A stretch of 64,000 nucleotides of DNA from Pseudanabaena sp. FACHB-1998 (GTDB lineage Bacteria; Cyanobacteriota; Cyanobacteriia; Pseudanabaenales; Pseudanabaenaceae), in NCBI RefSeq assembly GCF_014696355.1, contig NZ_JACJQA010000008.1, positions 62,001 through 126,000 on the forward strand, given 5' to 3'. The notes under the pieces are model-generated. The model made no database searches and was not told where the DNA came from. It was given only the letters and a program-made list of their open reading frames with translations. The translations under genes were made by a program, and so were the position numbers. Shown here one piece after another: positions 34,929-45,000 of this stretch (position 1 is the stretch's first letter; every line of letters starts with the position of its first letter).

Positions 34929-36461
34929 ATGAAAAAAAAATTTCCTTGGTTGCGATCGCTAATTGTTTTAGGCTGCTTTGGTCTAGTAATTTCCTTTGTA
35001 ATTCCTTTACTTGATCGCATTATCCAAATCTATCAACTGGTTGCCAAATCTTCGCCAATCTTGGGCGGGTTTGTGGTGCTGTTGGTGATGGGAGTATTAG
35101 CAGGATTATTTTTTGTAACTTGGCGATATATCAATCTTTTCCAAGCCGAGCCAACGCCACCCCGCCCAATTCCTGACGCACCCACCGATAAAATCGAAGC
35201 GGCTCAAGATAGCCTCGAAGTCCTAGAACGTCAAGTCGAGCAGATTCAAGATGAGGTGATGCGGCGATCGCTAGCTGAGCAAACCGAACAATTAAAACAG
35301 AACTTCATTCGTCAAGAATTGCGCGTTGTCGTTTTTGGTGTTGGTTCCGCAGGCAAAACTTCTCTTGTTAATGGATTGCTGGATTTATCACTGCAAGAGA
35401 TTGAAAATAAAGGGGAAGTTGGGGCAACGATGGGAACCACGCAGCTAGGAAAAGTCTATACCCCCGTCCAGTTTCAAAATCTGGAAGTACCAATTCAATT
35501 TACCGATTGCCCCGGAATTTTAGAGGCGAGTGCCTTGGGTAGCGATCGCGAACAGGAAGCACGAAAAATTGCGACTGAGGCAGACTTGATCGTATTTGTG
35601 GTTGATGATGATTTGCGGCGCTCAGAATTTGAAGTCCTGAAAGCGCTTACAGAAATTGGCAAGCGGACAATTCTCGCCTTTAATAAAATTGATCGCCTCA
35701 CCAAAAGCGATCGCGAAATAATTCAAACTAGTTTGCGATCGCGAGTTCTGAGTTTTATTACACCTGAAGATGTGGTGGCGATCGCGGCTAGCCCTGCGGC
35801 GATTACTCTCGACAATGGTGAAGTCATCACCCCTAAGCCGAAAATCCAGCCATTGCTAGCCCGTATTTTGGATATTCTCAGCTATGAAGGCGATGAATTG
35901 GTGGCGGACAATGTGTTGTTGCGATCGCAAAGGCTAACGGAAGAAACTCGCGAAGTTCTTTCGCAACAGCAACAAGCGGAAGCCGAAAAAGTGGTGGAGA
36001 AGTTCCAATGGTTAGTGGTTGGCGTAGTATTCGCCACGCCTTTACCCGTGGTTGATTTATTAGCTACTGCTGCGATTAATGCTCAAATGGTTGTGGAAAT
36101 TGGTCGAGTTTACGGCTGTGAAATCAATATTGATCGCGGTAAAGAGTTAGCGAATTCTCTAACCCGTACTTTAGTGAGTCTCGGCATTGTCAAAGGGGTA
36201 GTTCAGATCGTGACTACCGCAATTTCCGTAACCTTAGTGGGCTTAGTTCTCAAGGCAACAATTCAATCAGTAACGGCAGCTTACTTAACACGCATTGCTG
36301 GCAAGAGTTTTATCGAATATTTTAGCCGCGATCGCGATTGGGGGGATGGTGGTATTGCGGAAGTTGTGCAGCGTCAGTTCCAATTAAATCGCCGTGATGA
36401 GTTTCTCAAGACTTTTGTGCAAGATGCCGTCAATCGGGTAATGGTTTTGGTGAAGCAGTAA
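34929..36461 (+). CDS. Membrane-anchored GTPase with DUF697 domain
   Basis: Two membrane helices at residues 10-30 and 48-68, then a coiled linker, then an Era-like GTPase: P-loop GVGSAGKTSL near residue 137, G3 FTDCPG near 195, G4 AFNKIDR near 252. A DUF697 domain follows (residues 350-480: FATPLPVVDLLATAAINAQMV, ELANSLTRTLVSLGIVKGVV). Length 510. It starts 4 bp after the P-type ATPase stop, so both are co-transcribed and translationally coupled; a functional link is likely but not shown. Related proteins are widespread in cyanobacteria with unclear roles. Confidence 0.88.
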   Translation: MKKKFPWLRSLIVLGCFGLVISFVIPLLDRIIQIYQLVAKSSPILGGFVVLLVMGVLAGLFFVTWRYINLFQAEPTPPRPIPDAPTDKIEAAQDSLEVLERQVEQIQDEVMRRSLAEQTEQLKQNFIRQELRVVVFGVGSAGKTSLVNGLLDLSLQEIENKGEVGATMGTTQLGKVYTPVQFQNLEVPIQFTDCPGILEASALGSDREQEARKIATEADLIVFVVDDDLRRSEFEVLKALTEIGKRTILAFNKIDRLTKSDREIIQTSLRSRVLSFITPEDVVAIAASPAAITLDNGEVITPKPKIQPLLARILDILSYEGDELVADNVLLRSQRLTEETREVLSQQQQAEAEKVVEKFQWLVVGVVFATPLPVVDLLATAAINAQMVVEIGRVYGCEINIDRGKELANSLTRTLVSLGIVKGVVQIVTTAISVTLVGLVLKATIQSVTAAYLTRIAGKSFIEYFSRDRDWGDGGIAEVVQRQFQLNRRDEFLKTFVQDAVNRVMVLVKQ

Positions 36462-36472
36462 ATGTAAGAACC

Positions 36473-36515
36473 AATTTTTGAGGGGTGCGGCTTCGCCGCA
36501 CGCCCCCAAAAAATT
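36473..36515. repeat. Hairpin with GTGCGGC-TTC-GCCGCAC core
   Basis: The perfect inner stem is 36485-36501; the outer AATTTTTG pairs with CAAAAAATT with small bulges. It lies 12 bp after the GTPase stop. Confidence 0.8.
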
Positions 36516-36598
36516 AAATCGCAGACTCCTAGGCTGCATTTGTTACAGAAAAATGATAATCTTAATAAAAAGTTAAGTTTTGTTGCTCCCTTAAACCT

Positions 36599-38335
36599 AT
36601 GCTTCGTCTCGAACATATTCAGAAAATTTATCCCACTGGCGAAGTCCTCAAAGACGTTAACTGGGAAGTCAAAACAGGCGATCGCATCGGCTTGGTTGGC
36701 GTAAATGGCGCAGGGAAATCAACACAGCTAAAAATCATTGCGGGGGAAATCGAGCCGACCGCAGGGCAAATCGTGCGACCCTCCAGCCTCAAAATCGCCT
36801 ATCTCAGCCAAGAATTTGATATCGAAGAAACCCGCACCGTCAAACAAGAGATGTGGCAAGCATTTCAAGAAGTGCGCGAAATCCAAAAAGAACTAGCGAT
36901 CATTCATCACCACCTTGAAAACCTCAAGGATGGCGAAGACTACGAACCAATCTTGAAGAAGATGGATCGCTACCAACGGCAATTTGAAGATCACAATGGC
37001 TACGAACTCGAAAGCCGTATCGACAAAATCCTGCCAGAGCTAGGCTTTAAATCCGATGATGGCGATCGCTTCGTTAGCGAATATAGCGGCGGCTGGCAAA
37101 TGCGGATGGGCTTAGGCAAGATTTTGCTGCAATCCCCTGATCTGCTGCTACTGGACGAACCGACAAACCATTTGGACTTAGAAACCATTGAATGGCTAGA
37201 GAAATATTTGCGATCGCTCAGCACCCCCATGGTGATCGTCTCCCATGACCGTGAATTTCTTGATCGCCTCTGTACCTCAATTGTCGAAACCGAGCGCGGC
37301 GTATCCACTACCTACTTGGGTAACTACACCTCCTACCTCACCCAAAAAGCCGAAGCTAGAGCCGCTCAGGGAGCAGCCTTTGAGCGTCAACAGAAATACA
37401 TTGAAAAGCAACAGGTATTCGTCGATCGCTTCCGTGCTAGCGCCACTCGTAGCACCCAAGCCAAGAGTCGCGAAAAGCAACTCGACAAAATCGATCGCAT
37501 CGAAGCCCCCGACTCCGATGTGCGTACCCTCAAATTCCACTTCCCTCCTGCATCTCGCAGTGGGCGAGTCACCGTCGAAGTTAAAGACCTTACCCATGCC
37601 TACGGTGAGCAAATTCTCTTCTTAGGCGCAAATCTGGAAATCGAAAGAGGCGATCGGGTCGCTTTCCTCGGGCCCAATGGCGCAGGCAAATCCACCCTGC
37701 TCAAAATGGTCGTTGGCAAAGAACCCTACAACGAAGGCGAAATTAACCTCGGTCACAATGTTCTTGTGGGCTATTTCGAGCAGAATCAAGCCGAAGCCCT
37801 CGACCTCCACAAAGATGTATTTCACACCATCCACGATGATTTCCCCAAAATGACCCACGAGGAAGTGCGTGGCGTACTGGGCAAATTCCTTTTTAGCGGC
37901 GATACCGTCTTTAAAAATGTGCGTGACCTCAGTGGCGGCGAAAAGGCAAGACTTGCCCTTGCGAAAATGTTGCTCACCCCCGTAAATTTCCTCATTCTCG
38001 ACGAGCCGACTAACCACCTTGATATTCCCGCCAAGGAAATGCTCGAAGCCGCCTTACGCGAATACGAAGGTACTGTAGCGGTCATCTCCCACGATCGCTA
38101 CTTTATTTCACAGGTTGCTAACAAAATCATCGAGATCCGTGATGGCGATCTGGTGGTTTATGCAGGTGACTACGCCTACTATCAAGAGAAACGGGAAGAA
38201 GAAACCCGCGAGGCGAAGTATAAGGCGGAAATGGCGGCAAAAGCGGCTAAGGATGCCGTAAAGAAAGAAAAAGAAAAGGCAAAACAAGCGGAGAAACGTC
38301 AAGAAAAGCAACAACAAAAGGCGAAAGCAAAGTAA
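36599..38335 (+). CDS. ABC-F family ATPase (ribosome-associated type)
   Basis: Two ABC domains in one chain without membrane segments. Domain 1: Walker A GVNGAGKST near residue 36, signature YSGGWQMRMGLGK, Walker B LLLLDEPTNHLDLET. Linker at about 245-310, rich in charged residues (QQKYIEKQQVFVDRFRASA). Domain 2: Walker A GPNGAGKST near 360, LSGGEKARLALAK, LILDEPTNHLDIPA. The C-terminal 50 residues are Lys/Ala/Gln-rich and basic. ABC-F proteins act on the ribosome E site to rescue stalled translation; the subfamily (Uup/YfmR-like) is tentative. Monocistronic. Confidence 0.93.
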   Translation: MLRLEHIQKIYPTGEVLKDVNWEVKTGDRIGLVGVNGAGKSTQLKIIAGEIEPTAGQIVRPSSLKIAYLSQEFDIEETRTVKQEMWQAFQEVREIQKELAIIHHHLENLKDGEDYEPILKKMDRYQRQFEDHNGYELESRIDKILPELGFKSDDGDRFVSEYSGGWQMRMGLGKILLQSPDLLLLDEPTNHLDLETIEWLEKYLRSLSTPMVIVSHDREFLDRLCTSIVETERGVSTTYLGNYTSYLTQKAEARAAQGAAFERQQKYIEKQQVFVDRFRASATRSTQAKSREKQLDKIDRIEAPDSDVRTLKFHFPPASRSGRVTVEVKDLTHAYGEQILFLGANLEIERGDRVAFLGPNGAGKSTLLKMVVGKEPYNEGEINLGHNVLVGYFEQNQAEALDLHKDVFHTIHDDFPKMTHEEVRGVLGKFLFSGDTVFKNVRDLSGGEKARLALAKMLLTPVNFLILDEPTNHLDIPAKEMLEAALREYEGTVAVISHDRYFISQVANKIIEIRDGDLVVYAGDYAYYQEKREEETREAKYKAEMAAKAAKDAVKKEKEKAKQAEKRQEKQQQKAKAK

Positions 38336-38401
38336 TATGCAATTATCTAACTAGAGAAATCTGAGTCTCATCCTTTAGTTCTCTAGTTATAGCTATTTCT
38401 T

Positions 38402-39346
38402 ATGTTGAATCACATTGCTAAAAGACGCAATTTGATAGAACGATATTCCCAAGGAGAACGAAACTTTGAGGGATTAGATTTAAAGGGAGTAGATTTAAGT
38501 AAAGTCGATCTTAGTCATGCGATTTTACGCAATACAAATCTAATTTTTGCGAATCTATGGGAGGCAACTCTCTGCGATACCGATCTATCAGGAGCAAATT
38601 TATCCGACGCAGATCTTTGCGGCGCATCATTACTTGACGCAAATCTTAGCAATGCGAATATTTCCCGTACAAATTTTAGCTATGCAGGACTAAGTGGCGC
38701 TAAATTTGACAATGTGATCTTGAGCAATGCTAATTTTAGAATTGCTATTTTAAACTGTACAAACCTTCATGGTTTAGATTTTAGAAATGCTAATCTAAAC
38801 AAAGCATACTTGTTAGAAACCAATCTTTCTAACTCTGATTTGAGTAATGCTAACTTACATCATGCTTTTCTGTTTCGTGCAAATTTGAGTCGTGCGAATT
38901 TGCAAAATGCCGATCTTAGTGAGGCAGATCTAAGCGAGGCAAGCTTGCATGGCGCTAACTTGACGGGGGCAAATCTTAGCGAAGTAGATTTACGTGAAGC
39001 CGATCTGGATGGGATCGACTTTACCGATATAAATCTTCGACTTGCCAATTTAAGTGGTTTAAATTTGAGCAATGTCAATTTTGTTGGTTGTAATCTCAGT
39101 AAAGCAATTCTGCAAAATACGATTTTACGAGGAGCTTGTTTTAATGGAGCAAATCTATGGAATGCTGATTTGACAGGAGCCGATTTGACAGGAGCAAATT
39201 TAGTTGGCGCTGATTTAAGGGGAGCAAATCTAGAGAGTGCAAATTTAAAAAATGCATCACTAGATGTGGGGTGGATGGATTTGGTCAGGATCTGTCAAAC
39301 AACATTACCAGATGGCAATGTTTCAACTCGAATCTGTCGAGTTTAA
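38402..39346 (+). CDS. Pentapeptide repeat protein
   Basis: From about residue 22 to 295 the sequence is made of A(N/D)Lxx pentapeptides (SGANLSDADLCGASLLDANL and so on), forming a right-handed quadrilateral beta-helix of roughly 13 coils. A short N-terminal helix (HIAKRRNLIERYSQGERNF) precedes it. No fused enzymatic domain, no signal. Such proteins are abundant in cyanobacteria and mostly without known function; topoisomerase mimicry as in Qnr is one known role but cannot be inferred here. Confidence 0.95.
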   Translation: MLNHIAKRRNLIERYSQGERNFEGLDLKGVDLSKVDLSHAILRNTNLIFANLWEATLCDTDLSGANLSDADLCGASLLDANLSNANISRTNFSYAGLSGAKFDNVILSNANFRIAILNCTNLHGLDFRNANLNKAYLLETNLSNSDLSNANLHHAFLFRANLSRANLQNADLSEADLSEASLHGANLTGANLSEVDLREADLDGIDFTDINLRLANLSGLNLSNVNFVGCNLSKAILQNTILRGACFNGANLWNADLTGADLTGANLVGADLRGANLESANLKNASLDVGWMDLVRICQTTLPDGNVSTRICRV

Positions 39347-39444
39347 TAGGATTCTATGGGGATAAGTAATGTAAGGCTGAGCCTGTCATAAGTACAAAAT
39401 CCTTTGTCTAAGTTTTGACTAGCGATTGGTATATTTTAGTGAAA

Positions 39445-40128
39445 ATGAAAGACCTATTTACTTTTAAAGATGACAACCTGTTGCGAATGGCGCTAACCCA
39501 CCGTTCCTATGTTCATGAAAATCCAAATGTGGGGGAAGACAATGAGCGTTTGGAATTTTTGGGTGATGCAATTTTAAATTTTTTAAGTGGTTCTTATCTT
39601 TATCGTCAACATCCCGAATTAGGAGAAGATGAGCTTACCCGCCGTCGAGCTGCCTTGGTGGATGAAAAGCAATTAGCAAATTTTGCGATCGCCTTGGACT
39701 TAGATTCGCAAATATTATTGGGAAGGGGGGCTTTGCGCGATGGAGGAAATAAGAGTGACAATCTCTTGAGTTGTGCCTTTGAAGCGATGATCGGGGCTTT
39801 TTATTTAGATAATAACTGTGATGTGGAGGCGGTTCGTCCTGCGGTAGAGGCACTATTTACCTCCGTGCCGCCTGAGTTAGTCAATACCCGTGCTGATCTA
39901 GATGCCAAAAACCGTCTACAGGAATGGGTACAGTCCTATATCGGTCATACTTTGCCAAGGTATATCACGGAAAAAGTGGGGGGAACCGATCATACGCCCG
40001 AATTTGCGTCTAAAGTATATGTTGGCGATCGCCTCTATGGTCAGAGTATGCGAAACTTTTCTAGCAAAAAGGAAGCTGAACGCGCCGCCGCCTTAGATGC
40101 ATTAGAACAAATAGAAAGAATGTTATAA
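39445..40128 (+). CDS. rnc: Ribonuclease III
   Basis: Cleaves double-stranded RNA in rRNA and mRNA processing. The catalytic signature NERLEFLGDAIL sits near residue 31, the second acid patch near SCAFEAMIGAFYLD, and a double-stranded RNA-binding domain occupies about residues 150-227 (KNRLQEWVQSYIGHTLPRY, SSKKEAERAAALDALEQI). The start is set at ATG 39445 (MKDLFTFKDDNLL), matching the usual beginning of the family; GTG 39439 and TTG 39415 are upstream in-frame options. Followed by nested palindromes and rimM. Confidence 0.93.
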   Translation: MKDLFTFKDDNLLRMALTHRSYVHENPNVGEDNERLEFLGDAILNFLSGSYLYRQHPELGEDELTRRRAALVDEKQLANFAIALDLDSQILLGRGALRDGGNKSDNLLSCAFEAMIGAFYLDNNCDVEAVRPAVEALFTSVPPELVNTRADLDAKNRLQEWVQSYIGHTLPRYITEKVGGTDHTPEFASKVYVGDRLYGQSMRNFSSKKEAERAAALDALEQIERML

Positions 40129-40255
40129 GCCAGTTAACCCTGATTTGGGATTCGCAGTAAAATAAGAACCCAATTTTTTGATGGTGCGGCGAAGCCGCAC
40201 CATCAAAAAATTGGGTCTTTATTAATTTGCAAAGCCCAAAGCAGGGTTAACTGGC
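40129..40255. repeat. Nested palindrome between rnc and rimM
   Basis: The outer arms GCCAGTTAACCCTG (40129-40142) and their complement (40242-40255) are perfect. The middle flanks pair partly. Inside lies a perfect 49-nt hairpin at 40168-40216 with 23-nt arms and a GAA triloop (core GTGCGGC/GCCGCAC). Together the structure fills nearly the whole intergenic gap. Confidence 0.92.
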
Positions 40256-40267
40256 AGGAACAAAGCT

Positions 40268-40807
40268 ATGATAGAAGACTGGTTAATTATTGGCAAAATC
40301 GTCTCACCGCAAGGGCTTAAGGGTGAGTTAAGAATTTTATCCTATTCTGATTTCCCTGAGCGTTTTGAAGATGCTGGCAAGCGCTGGATTGCACCATCGG
40401 AAAAAGTAGAACCTCAAGAGGTGCAAATGCTCTCGGGTCGTGAGGTGGCGGGCAAAAAAAATCTCTTTGTGGTGCGCCTTGAGGGCATTAATGATTGCGA
40501 TCAAGCTGAAGCGTTACGGAATTATGTGATGATGATTCCCACTAGCGATCGCCCCTATCTAGAGCCGAATGAGTATATGATTGCCGATCTGGTGGGCTGT
40601 AATGTCTATCATCAAGACACAGGCAAGCTTTTGGGTGAGGTGATTAGCATCATCTCCGCAGGTAATGACTTGCTAGAAGTTCGCAATCCCGAAAATGCAG
40701 AAATCGAATTAATTCCCTTTGTTGAAGCGATCGCTCCCTTTGTCGATATCAATCAAAAAAGAATTGAAGTTACTCCTCCCAAAGGGCTAATCGATAAATG
40801 GCTTTGA
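40268..40807 (+). CDS. rimM: Ribosome maturation factor RimM
   Basis: Assists maturation of the 30S head. The N-terminal RimM domain opens with LIIGKIVSPQGLKGELRI (residues 5-22) and includes FVVRLEGINDCDQAEALR; a PRC-barrel-like C-terminal domain follows (IADLVGCNVYHQDTGKLLGEV, DLLEVRN, LIPFVEAIAPFVDI). Length 179 normal. In cyanobacteria rimM is usually not in the trmD-rplS operon, as here. The spacing from rnc suggests a possible shared transcript, broken by the palindrome. Confidence 0.96.
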   Translation: MIEDWLIIGKIVSPQGLKGELRILSYSDFPERFEDAGKRWIAPSEKVEPQEVQMLSGREVAGKKNLFVVRLEGINDCDQAEALRNYVMMIPTSDRPYLEPNEYMIADLVGCNVYHQDTGKLLGEVISIISAGNDLLEVRNPENAEIELIPFVEAIAPFVDINQKRIEVTPPKGLIDKWL

Positions 40808-40833
40808 TTTTTTCTTAGCAAAACTTGTCCCGA

Positions 40834-40878
40834 AATCCCAAAGCCCAAAATGGTGTAGCCATTTTGGGCTTTGGGATT
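40834..40878. terminator. 45-nt hairpin, GTA triloop, between convergent genes
   Basis: Arms of 21 nt (AATCCCAAAGCCCAAAATGG) with one G-U pair at the loop. Close relative of 5224. Between rimM and the convergent oxidoreductase gene. Confidence 0.88.
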
Positions 40879-40897
40879 GGTAGAGCTACATTTTTGA

Positions 40898-41986
40898 TTA
40901 AAATCCCTTTGGTACATCCACCCATTTTTTCTGCTCATGGGACTCTTGGGTTAAATCCATTAGTAACTGTGACCATGCCCCCTCATAAAGGCTCGGTGTC
41001 ATCGGTTGACCAGATTGAATTGACTGTACCCAGCGATCGCATATAGCCAGAACAGGCGCAAGCCGACCATCACTATAGGTTTTGGGTAGATCGTATTCGG
41101 GTGGAATCGGGACAATTTCCATTTCGGGGCGATCGAGTTTACCTTGTCGCAAACTGAAACCATGCACATAGTCGGCTTGATTAGAACTTCCGAGTACTAA
41201 CGTTCCATTCTCGCCATAAACGGAGAGCCAATGCCCCCGCCCCCGATAGGTGACAGTGCTAAGGGAAATATTGCAGGGAGTACCGTCGGCAAGTTCCAAT
41301 AAAATGTTGCAAGTATCGTCGGCATCCACGGAGCGCAAAATCCCCTCAGCATCAGGACGTTCAGTAATACCAGTAGTGAGTTGTCCAGACAGACTTTTGA
41401 TATCGCCAAATAGCCAACGAACATAATCAAAAGCATGGGAACCGATCGCCCCTAGTGCGCCGCCACCGTATGCTTTTTGGCTATACCAATTCCACACCCG
41501 CTTGGGATCAGCCCGACCTTGCACTAGCCAATCAATCGTAATCATGCGCTTTTTGCCCACATGATTGTTATCTAGCAAGTGTTTAAAATATTTCCACTGG
41601 GGGACGCAACGAAATTCAAAATCTGTTGCGGTAATAACTTGTTTCTCTTGGGCGAGACGATATAGGGCGATCGCCTCTTGGAAATTCATCGTCACAGGTT
41701 TTTCTAGCAAAATATGCTTTTCTGCTTCGATCGCCATTTTTGCCTGTGCATAATGAAAGCTGGGCGGTGTAGAAATTGTGACCGCTTGAACTGACTGAAG
41801 CGCAAGTAAATCTTCGAGGTGATCGCAAGCATGGGGGATGCCGAACTTATCCGCAATTTGCTGGGCTTTGTGGCGATCGCGATGATATACGGCGACAACT
41901 TCTGTATCTGGATGAATTTGGAGAGCAGGAATATGGATAATCTGTCCAAACCCTGTGCCAATAATACCAACACCAATTTTTGACAT
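40898..41986 (-). CDS. Gfo/Idh/MocA family oxidoreductase
   Basis: NAD(P)-dependent sugar-type dehydrogenase. Residues 4-22 (GVGIIGTGFGQIIHIPALQ) are the Rossmann GxGxxG, the family motif EKPVTMNFQEAIAL (EKP) lies near residue 96, and the C-terminal alpha/beta domain begins near 125 with a conserved GGGALGAIGSHAFDYVRWLFGD region (His as catalytic candidate). Length 362. Substrate unknown. Monocistronic, convergent with rimM. Confidence 0.9.
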   Translation of the reverse strand: MSKIGVGIIGTGFGQIIHIPALQIHPDTEVVAVYHRDRHKAQQIADKFGIPHACDHLEDLLALQSVQAVTISTPPSFHYAQAKMAIEAEKHILLEKPVTMNFQEAIALYRLAQEKQVITATDFEFRCVPQWKYFKHLLDNNHVGKKRMITIDWLVQGRADPKRVWNWYSQKAYGGGALGAIGSHAFDYVRWLFGDIKSLSGQLTTGITERPDAEGILRSVDADDTCNILLELADGTPCNISLSTVTYRGRGHWLSVYGENGTLVLGSSNQADYVHGFSLRQGKLDRPEMEIVPIPPEYDLPKTYSDGRLAPVLAICDRWVQSIQSGQPMTPSLYEGAWSQLLMDLTQESHEQKKWVDVPKGF

Positions 41987-41997
41987 ATTTTTACTCC

Positions 41998-42034
41998 ATA
42001 AGAAAAGACGGCGCGATGCGCCGCCTTTTCTTAT
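41998..42034. repeat. 37-nt hairpin, GAT triloop, one mismatch
   Basis: Arms of 17 nt around GAT (core GGCGC/GCGCC) with one A-C mismatch. It lies just upstream of the oxidoreductase gene's start. Confidence 0.88.
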
Positions 42035-42051
42035 CTATCACGAATTATACG

Positions 42052-42084
42052 AAAGCACCAAATGACTAAGCCATTTGGTGCTTT
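42052..42084. terminator. 33-nt hairpin at the end of the glutamate synthase gene
   Basis: Arms of 15 nt (AAAGCACCAAATGAC) around TAA with one mismatch; 4 bp beyond the stop of the minus-strand gene. Same stem family as 47216. Confidence 0.82.
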
Positions 42085-42088
42085 GGGA

Positions 42089-45000
42089 TTAAACGGTAGC
42101 CGCTACAGGTAGAACGTCGGTCGCCTCAGGGCTATTCTGCTCCGAAGGTGGCACAACTTGCCAGAACTTCGGTAGATAGGTTGACCAATTATCCAGAATT
42201 TCCTTCGCTCTAGAACTGCGCGTATTGTCATAGCTAGATTGAATCAATTCCTTCAATTGGGTTTCACCAGCAAATGTACTAACCTTTTGTACCTTAAGGG
42301 TTTCTTGGCTGAGACGCTCTTTGAACTTGCCATCAATATCGAGGAAGTAGGCGATACCACCTGTCATCCCTGCGCCCACGTTGCGACCCGTGGTTCCCAG
42401 AACGACAATTACGCCGCCTGTCATATATTCGCAACAGTGGTCGCCTGTGCCTTCTACAACTGCCTTTGCGCCAGAGTTACGCACGCCAAAACGTTCGCCA
42501 GCGCGTCCGTGAACGAAGAGATAACCACCCGTTGCGCCATAGAGACAGGTATTGCCGACAATAGAATTATCCGCAGGGTTAAAGATGCAGTCGGGCTTAG
42601 GTTTGATGCTGATCGTCCCGCCATTCATGCCTTTGCCGATGTAGTCATTGGCTTCACCAACGAGGGACAGATTTAATCCATTGATATTGAATGCGCCGAA
42701 GCTTTGACCTGCTGCGCCGACAAACTCGAGATTAAGATGACTAGCAAGTCCTGAGTTGCCATATTGCTTGGCGATCGCCCCTGATACACGGGCTGGTACT
42801 GAGCGATCAGTATTGACGATCTTGTAGGTCTTGCTCAAATCCGTTTGATTGGCGATCGCGGCTTGCACTTCCAGATCCGCCAAAATTTCATCATCGAGAA
42901 CTGCGCCATTGGTATGAGCAGTAGCGGAATGCTCTAACCAAGCGCGATCGCTTTTGGTGTTGGGTAGATTAATTAAGCAGCCGAGATCGACTTGATTAAT
43001 ATCGAGTTTAGCCAACTTCAGATCTTGGCGAGGTGCAAGCAAATCAGAGCGTCCGATGATATCCTTGATGGATTTATAGCCAAGTTGGGCAAGAATCTGC
43101 CGCACTTCTTCGGCAACAAAGTAGAGGAAGTTGACCACATTTTCGGGAGTGCCGGGGAAGCGCTTGCGGAACTGCTCTAATTGAGAAGTCACACCCACAG
43201 GACATTTGTTAGTATGGCAAACGCGAGCCATGATGCAACCTTCGGCAATCATCGCCGCCGTACCAAAGCCATACTCTTCACCACCGAGTAGCGCCGCGAT
43301 CGCCACATCCCAACCAGTTTTAAAACCGCCATCTACACGCAACAGAACGCGATCGCGAAGTTTATTACCCATTAAAGCCGTGTGTACTTCGGCTAAACCT
43401 AGCTCCCAAGGTGAGCCAGCGTGCTTGATGGAACTCAAGGGAGATGCGCCCGTACCGCCATCGTAGCCAGAGATTTGGATGATATCCGCGTTTGCCTTGG
43501 CTACCCCTGCGGCGATCGTGCCGATGCCAATTTCTGATACCAGTTTGACGGAGACCTTAGCAGTTGGATTGATTTGATGGAGGTCGTAAATTAATTGGGC
43601 AAGGTCTTCGATGGAGTAGATGTCATGGTGAGGCGGAGGCGAAATCAGCGATACCCCCGGTTTGGAGTTCCGCAACATGGCAATATAACTACTGACCTTG
43701 GGACCGGGTAACTGTCCGCCTTCTCCTGGTTTTGCTCCTTGAGCGACTTTAATTTCCAGTTGATTGGAACTTACCAAGTAGGAAGGAGTAACTCCAAAGC
43801 GTCCCGAAGCAATTTGTTTAATTGCCGAGTTGGCAGTATCGCCATTTTTCAACCCCTTAAGGTGAGGGAAGGTTGGGGAAATGCCATTCCCATCCACATC
43901 GTTAATGGGTAAATAGCGAATGGGATCTTCGCCACCTTCGCCACAGTTGGATTTACCGCCGACCCGATTCATGGCGATCGCCAGAACTTCATGGGCTTCA
44001 CGACTCAAGGCTCCGAGGGACATCGCCCCTGTGCAGAAGCGCTTGAGGATTTCGGAAACATCTTCCACTTCTTCGATCGCGATACTAGGGCGATCGCTCT
44101 TAAATTCCAAGAGGTCACGCAAAGCCGTCGGAGTCCGATTGAGCAATTGCTGGCGATAGACCTCGTAATGGTTATAACCCTCACCAGCGACAGCTTTGTG
44201 CAGAGCCTTCGCCATTTCAGGGCTGTTCATGTGGTATTCACCCGTGGGGCGATACTGCACGAAACCGTAGTTTTCTAGCTTCTTGATTTGCAATTCAGGG
44301 AAAGCTTGGGAATGGAAGCTCAAAAGTTCCGAGGCAATATCGGCGAAATTGACCCCACCAACGCGGGAAACTGTGCCTTTAAAACTGGTATTAACCACTT
44401 CCGCACCAATGCCGATCGCCTCAAAAATCTGTGCGCCGCTATAGCTAGACAGCAAAGAAATGCCCATCTTCGAGAGAATCTTTAACAAACCACCTTCAAC
44501 TGCTTTGCGATAGCTATCTTGAACTTGGGTAATCGTGAGACTCTTGATCTTGCCGCTTTGCATTTGAGTTTGGGTCTTGGCTTTGCCCCACCATTGGCGC
44601 GTAGTTTCCAACGCCATATAAGGACAGATAGCACTCGCTCCATAGCCAATCAAACAGGCAAAATGATGGGTACTCCAGCATTGAGCCGTATCCACCACAA
44701 TCGAAGCCTTCATCCGAATACCTTCAGCACAGAGGCGATGGTGGACGGCTCCGACCGCTAGGAGAGGAGGAATGTAGGCGTTTTCAGCATTGAGATGGCG
44801 ATCGCTCAAAATCAATAACTTCGCACCTTTGCGAACTGCATCTACCGCCGCATCACTAAGTTTAGCGATCGCTGCTTGCAAACCATTCACTCCCGAACTT
44901 ACAGCAAACAGCATCTCTAAAGTCGCCGCCTCAAACCCAAGGTTCTGCAATGTGGTTAATTCTTCTTCATTAATCACAGGGCTGGTGATCTTGATTTGAT

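Noticed and set aside
42239-42676. Open frame antisense to the glutamate synthase gene (and others at 43206, 43920, 44519)
   Set aside because: Shadow of a strongly conserved long gene; codon pattern follows the sense strand and no ribosome binding site or homology is seen.
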